64,000 nt of DNA. Source: Paenibacillus pabuli NBRC 13638 (GTDB lineage: Bacteria; Bacillota; Bacilli; Paenibacillales; Paenibacillaceae). Position numbers and translations under genes: made by a program. A model generated the notes under the pieces. It did no database searches, was not told the DNA's origin, and saw nothing but the letters and a program-made list of their open reading frames with translations. The DNA lies in NCBI RefSeq assembly GCF_001514495.1, contig NZ_BCNM01000001.1, positions 682,001 to 746,000 of the forward strand. The letters run 5' to 3'. Of the stretch, positions 1-7,176 are shown piece by piece. The first letter of the stretch is position 1. Every line of letters starts with the position of its first letter.

Positions 1-286
1 AACATAACATATAAAAATTAGGCCCATTTCACCTGAGGTAATGCAGTTGGATTATCAAAGAATTAGGGGCCGCATCTCAAGATAACCGGATCCGTAGGAA
101 GGCATTCATACGGAAAAAATTTGCACATGGATTATAGAAGCTTGAAGATGGAAACGTGGAGACATCTGAAGGACATCGGCGCTGAGCACCCACCCGAAAG
201 ACCAGAAAGCGGCAGAAGGCTGTAACTGCTCCACAACAGCATAACGGCAACAGTAGGTACTATAAACGCGGGGGTGAGTGGTAGGT
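1..286. other. Left edge, no confident gene
   Basis: I see no gene here that I can support. A 32-codon frame at 127-225 (+) opens with ATG but has no Shine-Dalgarno. Two short open frames in 1-146 end in stops and have no convincing start. This is typical of the gene-poor control region of a prophage. A 98-codon minus-strand frame at 132-428 runs opposite a better plus-strand candidate and looks spurious. Confidence 0.4.
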
Positions 287-412
287 TTGCAAAGAGATCA
301 TAGAGCATTGTTGTTGGAATACGGTTTTCCGGAGGACTTGGTAAGTGGCTGGAGTGCTGAAGACTGCGAAGCTGAATGGGATGAATTTTGTAGCGAAGTG
401 ATTCCGGAATAA
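287..412 (+). CDS. Small acidic phage protein, unknown function
   Basis: A 41-residue frame starts at TTG after a GGGGGTGAGTGG purine-rich stretch that could serve as ribosome site. The product is acidic and rich in Trp and Cys in its C-terminal half (it ends CSEVIPE). It stops just before a GC-rich hairpin. I do not recognise a family. Length, position and coupling to the hairpin suggest a small early prophage protein, but short frames can occur by chance. Confidence 0.35.
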   Translation: MQRDHRALLLEYGFPEDLVSGWSAEDCEAEWDEFCSEVIPE

Positions 413-419
413 TAAATAT

Positions 420-448
420 CCCCCGCAAGCTTGGCGGCCAGGCGGGGG
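420..448 (+). terminator. GC-rich hairpin after the first small ORF
   Basis: A CCCCCGC / GCGGGGG stem of 7 bp encloses a 15-nt loop. It lies 7 nt after the stop codon. No U-run follows, so it may be a processing or pausing hairpin and not a full intrinsic terminator. Confidence 0.45.
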
Positions 449-520
449 ATGTAGTGGATGTTATTTCCTCATTCCTCTTATTAGTATATCACAGGATAAA
501 GGGGAATGAGGGGAATGGCG

Positions 521-1006
521 ATGGCATGGGGACAAGGGGAACTCTTTGCAAAAGCATCTAAACAGGAAATCCAGCGGACAAAGTTCCTGCTCGATAAATA
601 TACAGATATGGTCTCCTTGATGAGAGACTTTGAGCAATTTGAGCAGGATATGCAACAAATAACGATTGAAGGCGAAGCAGCTCGCCGCATTGATCAAACG
701 GATCTGCATGCGGACAAAACGGCTAACGCTACAATTCTGATTGAAAAGCAACGCTGGGTATATAAAAGATATCAGTTTTACACGAACCAACTTCGCAGGG
801 CCTGCGCACTGATTAAGGAAAATGAGACTAAACAAGCAATAGACTACCGTTATATTCAAGGGTACTCGCATAAAGAGACTTTATTGTTCTTTCGGCATGG
901 TCTCAGTAGCAGTACGATCCGTCGTAGATTACTGGAAGGCACTGAGAGCATGGCCAACACCCTAAAGCTTATGGGATTCTTTGAGCAGGACAATGCGGAG
1001 TTTTGA
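521..1006 (+). CDS. ArpU-like phage late transcription regulator
   Basis: The protein (161 residues from ATG 521) is a predicted DNA-binding activator of prophage late genes, of the ArpU/RinA-like group that carries a sigma-region-4-like helix-turn-helix. The C-terminal part shows the pattern: an IDYRYIQGYSHKETLLFF helix, then SSSTIRRRLLEGTESMA as the likely recognition helix. The N-terminal half is predicted mostly helical. ATG 506 and 515 are also possible starts, but GAGGGG sits 7 nt before 521, which favours the later one. Such genes normally lie at the boundary between early and packaging genes, as here. The family call rests on pattern recognition only. Confidence 0.65.
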   Translation: MAWGQGELFAKASKQEIQRTKFLLDKYTDMVSLMRDFEQFEQDMQQITIEGEAARRIDQTDLHADKTANATILIEKQRWVYKRYQFYTNQLRRACALIKENETKQAIDYRYIQGYSHKETLLFFRHGLSSSTIRRRLLEGTESMANTLKLMGFFEQDNAEF

Positions 1007-1098
1007 GGAAGAGGCAAAAGAAAGCCTAGTTGACTAACATGGAATTGGTCAAACATATACACGCATATCTTGTTAAAAACCAAAGGAATGATCTATTC

Positions 1099-1803
1099 AT
1101 GAAAAAGAAAACACGGCGGTTGGCAGTTCCGATCACATCAAAGAAAAAAGTAAAGGTAACTGCGACATACAAGACTATCCAAGTAGCGGTTCCACAAGCT
1201 CCTGTAGAGGGTGTACTGCCGCCTTCAATGACGTTTTATGTAGATGCACGGTTTACCACTACACAAGTAACCCGGATAAGGCAGATGATAGGTATTATCC
1301 TTGCAGAATGGGATGAACATTTTAGAGCGAGAAACCAGGGAGAACAATCAGCCTATGAAATTTGCGTTGATAAATATGCGCGTTTCAACTTAGGTCCTGT
1401 ATGGTTCGAAGAGAAACTTGCAAATGGATATGCTGCCGCTGGTGTTCAAATGGATGGTTTAACAGAAATGATAGTTGCCAATGGATTTGGGATAGCGTCT
1501 AAAGCCTACATCATGTATCAAGAATCAGTCAATTCCACGATTAAGGCTGTGAATGCATCGAACCCTGAAACTGCTTCGCTTTCAGTTACTATTAATGCAA
1601 GTGATCTTAGTAAAACTAGTGTATCAAATCAATTTCTTGCCGGATCTCTCCTGCATGCCTGGCTTCACCGAGAGGGATATCGTCACCCTGCAGGTAAATA
1701 CACTTCTTACATGGCTGGAGAAGCAAGCATGTGCATTATGAGAGATAATCGGGATAAAACCCCTAACGTACCAGTTAGCACCTATACGAAATGGTTAGAT
1801 TGA
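1099..1803 (+). CDS. Metzincin-like protein lacking the catalytic Glu
   Basis: I do not know a named family for this 234-residue protein. It carries HAWLHREGYRH (bases 1654-1686), which fits the metzincin zinc motif HExxHxxGxxH at every fixed position except that Ala replaces the catalytic Glu. A Met-rich segment (SMCIM) follows within 25 residues and could be a Met-turn. The N-terminal 30 residues are Lys/Arg-rich and there is no signal peptide. ATG 1099 has AAAGGA upstream, while a longer form could start at 1039. The gene overlaps the NlpC/P60 gene by 13 nt, so the two are probably co-translated. It may bind zinc without hydrolysing peptide. Confidence 0.6.
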   Translation: MKKKTRRLAVPITSKKKVKVTATYKTIQVAVPQAPVEGVLPPSMTFYVDARFTTTQVTRIRQMIGIILAEWDEHFRARNQGEQSAYEICVDKYARFNLGPVWFEEKLANGYAAAGVQMDGLTEMIVANGFGIASKAYIMYQESVNSTIKAVNASNPETASLSVTINASDLSKTSVSNQFLAGSLLHAWLHREGYRHPAGKYTSYMAGEASMCIMRDNRDKTPNVPVSTYTKWLD

Positions 1804-2198
1804 AGTTGTCCATTTCAAATAAAATAGTTCGATACGCTAAACGATTTGTTGGTATGCAGTTTAAAAATCACTCATCGCTTATAAAATTTGATTGTTCATC
1901 TTTCACACAAAAGGTATACGCTAAATACGGCATTTCTCTTCCCCGAACTACCCTGAAGCAATCACAACAAGGCATTGAAGTTGAGAAAGATGATCTTCAA
2001 GTTGGAGATCTCATGTTCTTTTACGTGCCAGATAAACATCCTACGAACGACATCGTAGGCCATGTTGGCATTTATGTTGGTAAGCAGAAAATGATCCACT
2101 GTATCCCAACATCAAATGTATTCCTGACAAGCATTAATAAGCCTCATTGGAATAAAACATTTCTATTGGCTAGAAGAGTAATTAATGTCAACAAGTGA
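1791..2198 (+). CDS. NlpC/P60 family cysteine hydrolase
   Basis: This 135-residue protein is a single NlpC/P60 domain, a papain-like fold that usually cuts peptidoglycan stem peptides. The catalytic Cys lies in FDCSSFTQKVY (about residue 35) and the His in GHVGIYVG (about residue 92), and MIHC follows where the third polar residue is expected. The usual GISLPRTT and VGDLMFF signatures are present. There is no signal peptide or wall-binding domain, so it acts in the cytoplasm, needs lysis for release, or is carried by the virion. Its start overlaps the preceding metzincin-like gene, implying a shared function. Confidence 0.8.
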   Translation: MVRLKLSISNKIVRYAKRFVGMQFKNHSSLIKFDCSSFTQKVYAKYGISLPRTTLKQSQQGIEVEKDDLQVGDLMFFYVPDKHPTNDIVGHVGIYVGKQKMIHCIPTSNVFLTSINKPHWNKTFLLARRVINVNK

Positions 2199-2327
2199 TG
2201 AATGAATCTTCAAATGGAGAGCGAACCATGCATGATTTATGAAGTTAAAGTGAACACAGCCTGAACTCAGATTGACCCTAAGTTGAGCACCACATGATGC
2301 GATTCCCATGATACATTAGGAGCATAG

Positions 2328-2400
2328 AAAAAGGCGCGAATGATACGCACGGCTGCATAATGCAGCATTAGACCGGGGCGTTCCTCTTCCCGCCTTTTCT
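2328..2400 (+). ncRNA. Branched structured element, possible RNA
   Basis: An outer stem of AAAAGGCG with CGCCTTTT (8 bp) encloses a near-perfect inner hairpin GCTGCAT/ATGCAGC at about 2352-2366 and a third GGG/CCC arm. The 3' outer arm ends in a T-run, so it could terminate transcription. The total length (about 71 nt) invites comparison with a tRNA, but T-arm and anticodon-arm geometry do not fit. It could be a structured small RNA or an elaborate terminator. Confidence 0.35.
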
Positions 2401-2669
2401 GTTTTCATCGTAGTTGCCGAGAACATTTTGGAGTAAATGCGATTTAGCGAGGAATTGAAAGGAATTGACGGGTTTGTTCTGCATGATCAGGGCTCACCCG
2501 TTTTCTGATTCTTGACCCAGATTTCGCATCATCAGTAAAATGGTCTTGTTCTTCCTCTATAGTTACATAGTACGTATGCATTTAAAGCAAAGAGCGCAGC
2601 GCATTTGCGGCGACCGTTTCGGGCGCATGCTTTTAGGACGCAACACCAACATCATACATATCACATTTT

Positions 2670-2700
2670 AAAGTCGTTCCTTCATGGATCGGCTTTTTTT
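2670..2700 (+). terminator. Intrinsic terminator upstream of 2714 gene
   Basis: AAAGTCG(T)TCC pairs with GGA(T)CGGCTTT around a 5-nt loop, followed by a run of seven T. It lies 14 nt before the next small gene, so that gene may be served by its own promoter or by read-through. Confidence 0.6.
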
Positions 2701-2713
2701 ATTGGAGCTTTAT

Positions 2714-2860
2714 ATGATTAGCAGCAGAAGACGTAAAAGGAAACGGGCAAGACCCAACAAGCAGCCGGAAAAATGCAAAGGTTGTGTATGGGGCAGATGG
2801 GATGGAGTGAAACAGTTCTGTAGTAGACAACCTTGTGTTAGGAAGGGAAATCTTCCCTGA
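2714..2860 (+). CDS. Small Cys-rich basic protein, zinc-ribbon-like
   Basis: A 48-residue protein with a very basic N-terminus (SRRRKRKRARPNK) followed by four cysteines spaced CxxC, about 12 residues, C, four residues, C, which suggests a small zinc-binding knuckle. TTGGAG lies 6 nt before the ATG. Its TGA overlaps the ATG of the next gene (TGATG), a sign of coupled translation. Small Cys-rich proteins like this are common in Firmicutes phages, but I cannot assign a function. Confidence 0.6.
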   Translation: MISSRRRKRKRARPNKQPEKCKGCVWGRWDGVKQFCSRQPCVRKGNLP

Positions 2861-3402
2861 TGTCGAATTATAAGAGACTGGGGGGGAGTGCTTTGAAAAT
2901 TAGTGATGTTATAGATTATTCATTAGAATCTATAGCCGGCAGGATCAAGATTGCACCAAGTCAAAAAATCGCTGATCTTGCAAGTAACAATGTCCTAAGA
3001 AGTACGTTTGCGATCACAAGTACATTTGCCATTTTAACTGAGGAGTTAAAGAAAGAATTAATATACTTAATTCAGGAAATTTCTCAGACAAAAGTTAGAA
3101 AAAAAGATATATCTGCTCTTCGGGTTAAACTCAATGAGTTTATTCTGTCTGAATTTAAGGAGCATGAGAGACATTTGACAAGTTTGAACATCTTCACTAA
3201 ATTCGCAAGTCCGGAGATCATCAAAGTTATTAATAAAGAAATTGATGACACTAAGTCATCAGTGGAACTGAAGCTGTTGATTCTCGAACGGAAGCTCAGT
3301 GAACGACAGTGGCAAATTTATTGGGATTTAACTAAAATAGCACTTTCCGCAATAATAGGCGGTGTTATAGGAGCATATATCAAAAGTGCAATCGGATCCT
3401 AG
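2860..3402 (+). CDS. Helical protein with C-terminal membrane anchor
   Basis: This 180-residue protein is predicted to be mostly alpha-helical with a single hydrophobic segment near the C-terminus (ALSAIIGGVIGAYIKSAIGS), so it is likely a tail-anchored membrane protein. The ATG overlaps the preceding stop. A TTG at 2893 preceded by GGGGGGAG is an equally good start and would give a 169-residue product. The AT-rich composition resembles the other cargo genes. No family is recognised. It shares an interval with the small gene at 3424. Confidence 0.55.
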   Translation: MSNYKRLGGSALKISDVIDYSLESIAGRIKIAPSQKIADLASNNVLRSTFAITSTFAILTEELKKELIYLIQEISQTKVRKKDISALRVKLNEFILSEFKEHERHLTSLNIFTKFASPEIIKVINKEIDDTKSSVELKLLILERKLSERQWQIYWDLTKIALSAIIGGVIGAYIKSAIGS

Positions 3403-3423
3403 GCGAAGGGAGTTGCAAGAGTC

Positions 3424-3666
3424 ATGGTAAAAGTTAATGCAAATCTTCAAGAAGCAGATGGAAGTTTTGATGAGTACAGCAGTAGAACGTATGATTTGAA
3501 TGAAGCTCAAGTAACAGCTTTGCTAAACTCAGATATTGTTACATATCCACGTAGTCATGGGAGTAACAGCAGGAGTTCAGTTAAGACACGAATTATACAA
3601 AAGAATTTTTCGTTGTTCGACCCAGAAAAACCAGTTTGGGAAATAGTTTTCCAGGTGATTGAATAG
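3424..3666 (+). CDS. Small protein of unknown function
   Basis: An 80-residue protein starts at ATG with GAAGGGAG about 12 nt upstream, 21 nt after the previous gene and ending immediately before a terminator, so it is the last gene of a short transcript. The sequence alternates hydrophobic and polar residues (KVNANLQ, WEIVFQVIE), suggesting a small beta-rich fold. I recognise no motif. Confidence 0.5.
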   Translation: MVKVNANLQEADGSFDEYSSRTYDLNEAQVTALLNSDIVTYPRSHGSNSRSSVKTRIIQKNFSLFDPEKPVWEIVFQVIE

Positions 3667-3692
3667 GCATCCTTCGGGGTGCTTTTTCTTTT
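3667..3692 (+). terminator. Intrinsic terminator
   Basis: GCATCC pairs with GGGTGC around a TTCG tetraloop and is followed by TTTTTCTTTT. It directly follows the stop at 3666 and closes the 2714-3666 gene group. Confidence 0.85.
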
Positions 3693-3922
3693 GCCTTCAT
3701 ATGACAGAATGTGAGCCGTTCTAAGCCCGTCTAATTGATTGCGTGAATACAGGAATCATTCCATAGACGAGCGGAGAACAGCGTCTGAGTGAGCGTACGC
3801 ACGGATATGAAGGTGACCCCTACGTGGAAACCAACTCAACACAAACATGGCCTTGACCTATCCACCTTCTTGTCTGATACTGGAGTTTAAGATACAAAAA
3901 ATGGATGGAGGATTGAAGGTAG

Positions 3923-4528
3923 ATGGGAATGGAATTTGAAGGAGTTCATAATGAGGTAGTAAAAGCAGGGGCTAGCCTATTAGGGGGACTGATTAAGGAT
4001 ACCGCTCAAGGAATTACTTCAAGAATAGATGCTGCTAGAGCTTCAAAAGATAAAGATAAAACAATTAACAGTTTAGAAGAGATAATTAATGAACTTATCT
4101 CAGATAGAAATCAACTTATTCAAGCAGTTCAGGCTTATCAAGAAGTTCTTATAACACAAAAAATATCTGATGCAGAAATTGATTATATTACTCAAAATAT
4201 ATTTCCACTTTTGGAAGAACTGATCGAAAGAAACTCCGGGGAAGACGCCGATAAAATGCGTGAAACACTTCAAATGATGAAACCCCTACTTTCAAAAGAA
4301 TTATTCAGCATAGCTCAATTACTAGGTTTCAATTTTAGACAAGCTATTGGAGAACCATTAACGAAATTGGTTAATTCATTGATTACTTCAAAATCTGTCA
4401 TTTCTAGCGAAACAAATGCAGCATTACAAATAGCAATGGCAAATAAAGAAGCGGAACTATTTAAGTTTATGCAAGATGAACAAGCCGTTCAAAAAATGTC
4501 TGCTTTAAATGGACAAGAAAGGGTTTAA
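3923..4528 (+). CDS. AT-rich helical protein of unknown function
   Basis: A 201-residue protein preceded by GGAGG (about 11 nt). It starts with an amphipathic segment (AGASLLGGLIKDTAQGI) and continues as long helices with coiled-coil character (residues about 45-110 and 150-200). There is no catalytic motif or clear membrane segment. Lower GC than the flanking methyltransferase gene and its own terminator mark it as a separate, possibly acquired unit. Confidence 0.5.
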   Translation: MGMEFEGVHNEVVKAGASLLGGLIKDTAQGITSRIDAARASKDKDKTINSLEEIINELISDRNQLIQAVQAYQEVLITQKISDAEIDYITQNIFPLLEELIERNSGEDADKMRETLQMMKPLLSKELFSIAQLLGFNFRQAIGEPLTKLVNSLITSKSVISSETNAALQIAMANKEAELFKFMQDEQAVQKMSALNGQERV

Positions 4529-4553
4529 AAATTTGAATATTACACTATAAAGG

Positions 4554-4573
4554 CACCAATAGGTGCTTTTTTT
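4554..4573 (+). terminator. Intrinsic terminator
   Basis: GCACC and GGTGC form a short stem with an AATA loop followed by seven T, 25 nt after the stop of the preceding gene and just before the methyltransferase ribosome site. Confidence 0.7.
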
Positions 4574-4603
4574 GTTTCCATAAAGCTACTGGAGGTACAA
4601 TAT

Positions 4604-5908
4604 ATGAACATCAGAATCGTGCCAATCGATCAGATTAATGCAGCAGCCTATAACCCCCGTGTTGATCTTCAGCCCGGGGATGTTGAATATGAGAAGCTTC
4701 GCCGCAGCATAGAGGAATTCGGTTATGTTGAGCCGATTGTCTGGAATGAACGCACAGGGCATATGGTCGGCGGTCATCAACGATACAAGATTATGGTCAA
4801 CGAGCTGGGCCACACTGAGCTGCAAGTTTCTGTGGTGGATCTGGACGATCAGCAGGAGCGGCTCCTGAATATCGCCTTGAACAAGGTTTCTGGACGCTGG
4901 GATGACGAAGCTTTGGGAAGGTTGTTGGACGAGCTGCAGGAAAGCGGGGCAGATTTAACACTGTCAGGCTTTGATCAGGAGGAATTCGAGGATCTGATCG
5001 CAGAGTTTGGTACTGTTCCAGATACGGAGATTGAAGTTCCAGTCGTTGAGGATGATTTTGACGTTCAAGGTGCATTGGACAATATCCGTGAGCCTGAGAC
5101 ACAACGGGGTGATATTTGGCAGCTTGGCCCACATCGATTGATGTGTGGGGATTCCACTAGCGAAGAAGATGTCGGTTGCCTGATGGATGGGGAGTTGGCA
5201 GCGCTGGTGGTGACTGATCCGCCGTATAATGTAGCTGTGAAAAGTGACTCTTCCCGGTTGGCCGGGGATGGTCGCAGTAGCATAATGAACGACGACATGC
5301 CCGCAGAGGAATTCGCGGGCTTTTTGCATGCTGTATTTGAACAGTATGCCGTGGTCATTGAACCGACCGCAGCAATCTATGTCTTCCATCCATCTTCGTA
5401 TCAGCGGGAATTTGAGGACGCGATGAATGCTGCTGGCATCACTGTCCGCTGTCAGTGCGTTTGGGTTAAGAACGTGGCCACCTTCGGCTGGGCGCAATAC
5501 CGCTGGAAGCATGAACCGGTGTTTTATGCCCACAAGAAAGGCAAGGCCCCGGCCTGGTACGGCGATCGCACGCAGACCACGGTATGGCGGGCTGGCTTAC
5601 CGGCAGGAGATCCACTTCCGGAGACGGTCTGGGAGGTTTCGAAGGGAGACGTGACCAAGTACGTTCACCCCACGCAGAAGCCGTTGGAGCTCCTAGCCAT
5701 TCCCATCCTGAACAGCAGCCGACGCGGGGACACGATTGCTGATTTCTTTGGCGGCAGTGGATCTACTATGTTGACCTGTGAACAGCTTGACCGGTCCTGC
5801 AGAACCATGGAGCTGGACCCAGTCTTCTGCGACGTCATTAAGAGACGTTATCAGGCATTTACCGGCACTGAGGTAGTGCTGGTGCATCGGACTGATCCTG
5901 TAGTCTAA
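4604..5908 (+). CDS. ParB-like domain fused to DNA methyltransferase
   Basis: This 434-residue phage-type DNA-modification enzyme joins a ParB/sulfiredoxin-like N-terminal domain (about 1-95, including VEPIVWN and GHMVGGHQR) to an amino-methyltransferase domain. Motif IV is DPPY (205-208) and the SAM-binding motif I is FFGGSGST (381-388). Motif IV before motif I is the beta-class order. DPPY enzymes methylate adenine N6 or cytosine N4, and the target cannot be read from sequence. No restriction endonuclease is nearby, so it is an orphan methylase, probably protecting phage DNA or affecting packaging or expression. The start has GGAGG 8 nt upstream. Confidence 0.9.
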   Translation: MNIRIVPIDQINAAAYNPRVDLQPGDVEYEKLRRSIEEFGYVEPIVWNERTGHMVGGHQRYKIMVNELGHTELQVSVVDLDDQQERLLNIALNKVSGRWDDEALGRLLDELQESGADLTLSGFDQEEFEDLIAEFGTVPDTEIEVPVVEDDFDVQGALDNIREPETQRGDIWQLGPHRLMCGDSTSEEDVGCLMDGELAALVVTDPPYNVAVKSDSSRLAGDGRSSIMNDDMPAEEFAGFLHAVFEQYAVVIEPTAAIYVFHPSSYQREFEDAMNAAGITVRCQCVWVKNVATFGWAQYRWKHEPVFYAHKKGKAPAWYGDRTQTTVWRAGLPAGDPLPETVWEVSKGDVTKYVHPTQKPLELLAIPILNSSRRGDTIADFFGGSGSTMLTCEQLDRSCRTMELDPVFCDVIKRRYQAFTGTEVVLVHRTDPVV

Positions 5909-6000
5909 AATCATTTCTATGCCCTATAGAATTAAAAAGAAAATTAGTGCGGATACTACTTTCGAGTATTAACTTTAAAACTTGGAGGTTGAAGGATTGC

Positions 6001-6426
6001 ATGTCAAATATCACAGTCCATCCATTGTTACAAGAGGTATCTAGTAATTTTGGAACAGAGCTATATGTAGTGTTGTCTGGCTATATAGGGCCTTCAGATG
6101 CAGACATAGTTCGTTTGTATTCGAGTTTTGAAATGTCGCATTATGTTGACGTTCCCTCTGGAGACGTTCTAGCGGTATCTGAAGGAGACCTTAATGGGAA
6201 AGTGAAAATATTTATACTTGGTTCTGCACCAATTAGGTTAACGAAAACATGCCCCGCAAGAGCGTATGAGGTTTTTAATGGTGATGATAATCCTGGACCC
6301 CCAGAAGGGGAGGGTGGTGATGGAAGAGCTGATGATCCAGTTCAAACTGGTGGAGGAAGTTATGCAATGAACAACAGGCTTAGTATGGTAATGCATTTTA
6401 AAAAGTTGTTCAAAAGATATAACTAA
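6001..6426 (+). CDS. Unknown prophage protein with Gly/Asp-rich linker
   Basis: A 141-residue product from ATG 6001 (AAGGA 4 nt and GGAGG 14 nt upstream). A longer frame from 5947 lacks a ribosome site. The first 90 residues look like a compact alpha/beta domain, followed by a Gly/Pro/Asp-rich linker (PGPPEGEGGDGRADDP) and a short basic tail (HFKKLFKRY). No recognised family. It is followed by a terminator at 6480. Confidence 0.45.
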   Translation: MSNITVHPLLQEVSSNFGTELYVVLSGYIGPSDADIVRLYSSFEMSHYVDVPSGDVLAVSEGDLNGKVKIFILGSAPIRLTKTCPARAYEVFNGDDNPGPPEGEGGDGRADDPVQTGGGSYAMNNRLSMVMHFKKLFKRYN

Positions 6427-6479
6427 CAAAGGGAATAAGAGGGCACTAGCACAACTTTAGACATAAGAGATTCAAATCT

Positions 6480-6505
6480 ACCGCCTAATAATTGGCGGTT
6501 TTTCT
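6480..6505 (+). terminator. Intrinsic terminator
   Basis: ACCGCC and GGCGGT stem with an AATAATT-type loop and a TTTTTCTTT tail. It ends the unit containing the 6001 gene. Confidence 0.85.
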
Positions 6506-6568
6506 TTGCTCAAAATTAAAAGAAGGACGCATGAACGTCCTCCCCATCACCCAGGGTATCCCCCGGCT

Positions 6569-6617
6569 GAGATAGCGGCCCGCCGCGCGCGGCATTTATC
6601 GACACCGCCGCTATCTC
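6569..6617. repeat. Nested inverted repeat upstream of terminase
   Basis: GAGATAGCGGC (6569-6579) is perfectly inverted as GCCGCTATCTC (6607-6617), 11 bp. Between the arms is a 12-nt perfect palindrome, GCCGCGCGCGGC (6582-6593). There is no T-run, so it does not look like a terminator. It could be a terminase recognition or protein-binding site, or a strong RNA structure. Confidence 0.6.
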
Positions 6618-6652
6618 GCATTCCATTTTACACGGAAAGCCGAGGGGTACGC

Positions 6653-6862
6653 ATGAGAACACAAGATGAAATTTTAATGCAGCATGAACTCGAAGTCGCG
6701 GAAGGTATCCTCGAATCCAAGGAGCAATACCGCAAAATCGTCAAGGCAGCTATCGCCCAGTGGGTGAAGGATCTGCAGGCTGGAAATATAAAGATGCAGA
6801 CTGTTGCCGACTTGGAACGGTTGATTGAGCTGGATATCAAGCTTCAGCGGGATGATCAATAA
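6653..6862 (+). CDS. Small helical phage protein
   Basis: A 69-residue protein, almost wholly helical and charged, with conserved-looking segments (EILMQHELEVAEGILESKEQ, DLERLIELDIKLQRDD). ATG 6653 has GAGGGG 8 nt upstream and is preferred to the 6506 start, whose extra sequence covers the inverted repeat. Similar small helical proteins are often found just before the small terminase gene. I know no function for it. Confidence 0.55.
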   Translation: MRTQDEILMQHELEVAEGILESKEQYRKIVKAAIAQWVKDLQAGNIKMQTVADLERLIELDIKLQRDDQ

Positions 6863-7176
6863 CGAATAAATAATAAAGAGTACTTTTTTTGGCTTTTATA
6901 AATACACATGTAGTAAGAGCCAAATAAGAAAAAGAAAGAGGGCAGAGTGGGGCTCTACCCTCAGTAAGTAAGTTCAAAATCAAACGTACATGTACTCAAT
7001 GGATACAGTCAGACCTAACAGACTTATTGTAATACGCTTGATTCTTTTCAAGTACCTCCCCCCCTTCGTTTTTAGAGTATGTTATCCGGAGGGGGTTAAT
7101 GACCAAAAATGTAAAAGACAAGCATGGGGTGTTAATATTCCATGCTTTTTCCTGTTGGGGGTGGTGATGAATGTAG
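6863..7176. other. Pre-terminase gap
   Basis: The stretch contains no well-supported gene. A 22-codon frame at 7099-7167 has a strong GGAGGGGG site but runs through the terminator at 7121. Short stems occur near 6892-6920 and 6939-6960. The leader directly precedes the small terminase gene. Confidence 0.4.
7121..7152 (+). terminator. Intrinsic terminator before terminase genes
   Basis: AGCATGG pairs with CCATGCT around a 12-nt loop and is followed by TTTT. Its place 25 nt before the small terminase start suggests control of read-through into the late operon. Confidence 0.65.

Larger units (their letters stand above)
2199..2713. other. Gene-poor stretch with structured elements
   Basis: No convincing gene is present. 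A 20-codon frame at 2202-2264 is too short to support. The stretch holds a branched inverted repeat at 2328-2400, a second repeat ACGGGT / ACCCGT at 2468-2501 followed by TTTT, and a terminator-like hairpin at 2670-2700. Confidence 0.5.

Noticed and set aside
132-428. 98-codon minus-strand frame
   Set aside because: It runs opposite a plus-strand frame with a ribosome site, has no Shine-Dalgarno of its own and covers the GC-rich hairpin.
2328-2400. tRNA gene
   Set aside because: The length is right, but there is no T-arm with a TTC loop, no 7-base anticodon loop and no D-arm geometry.
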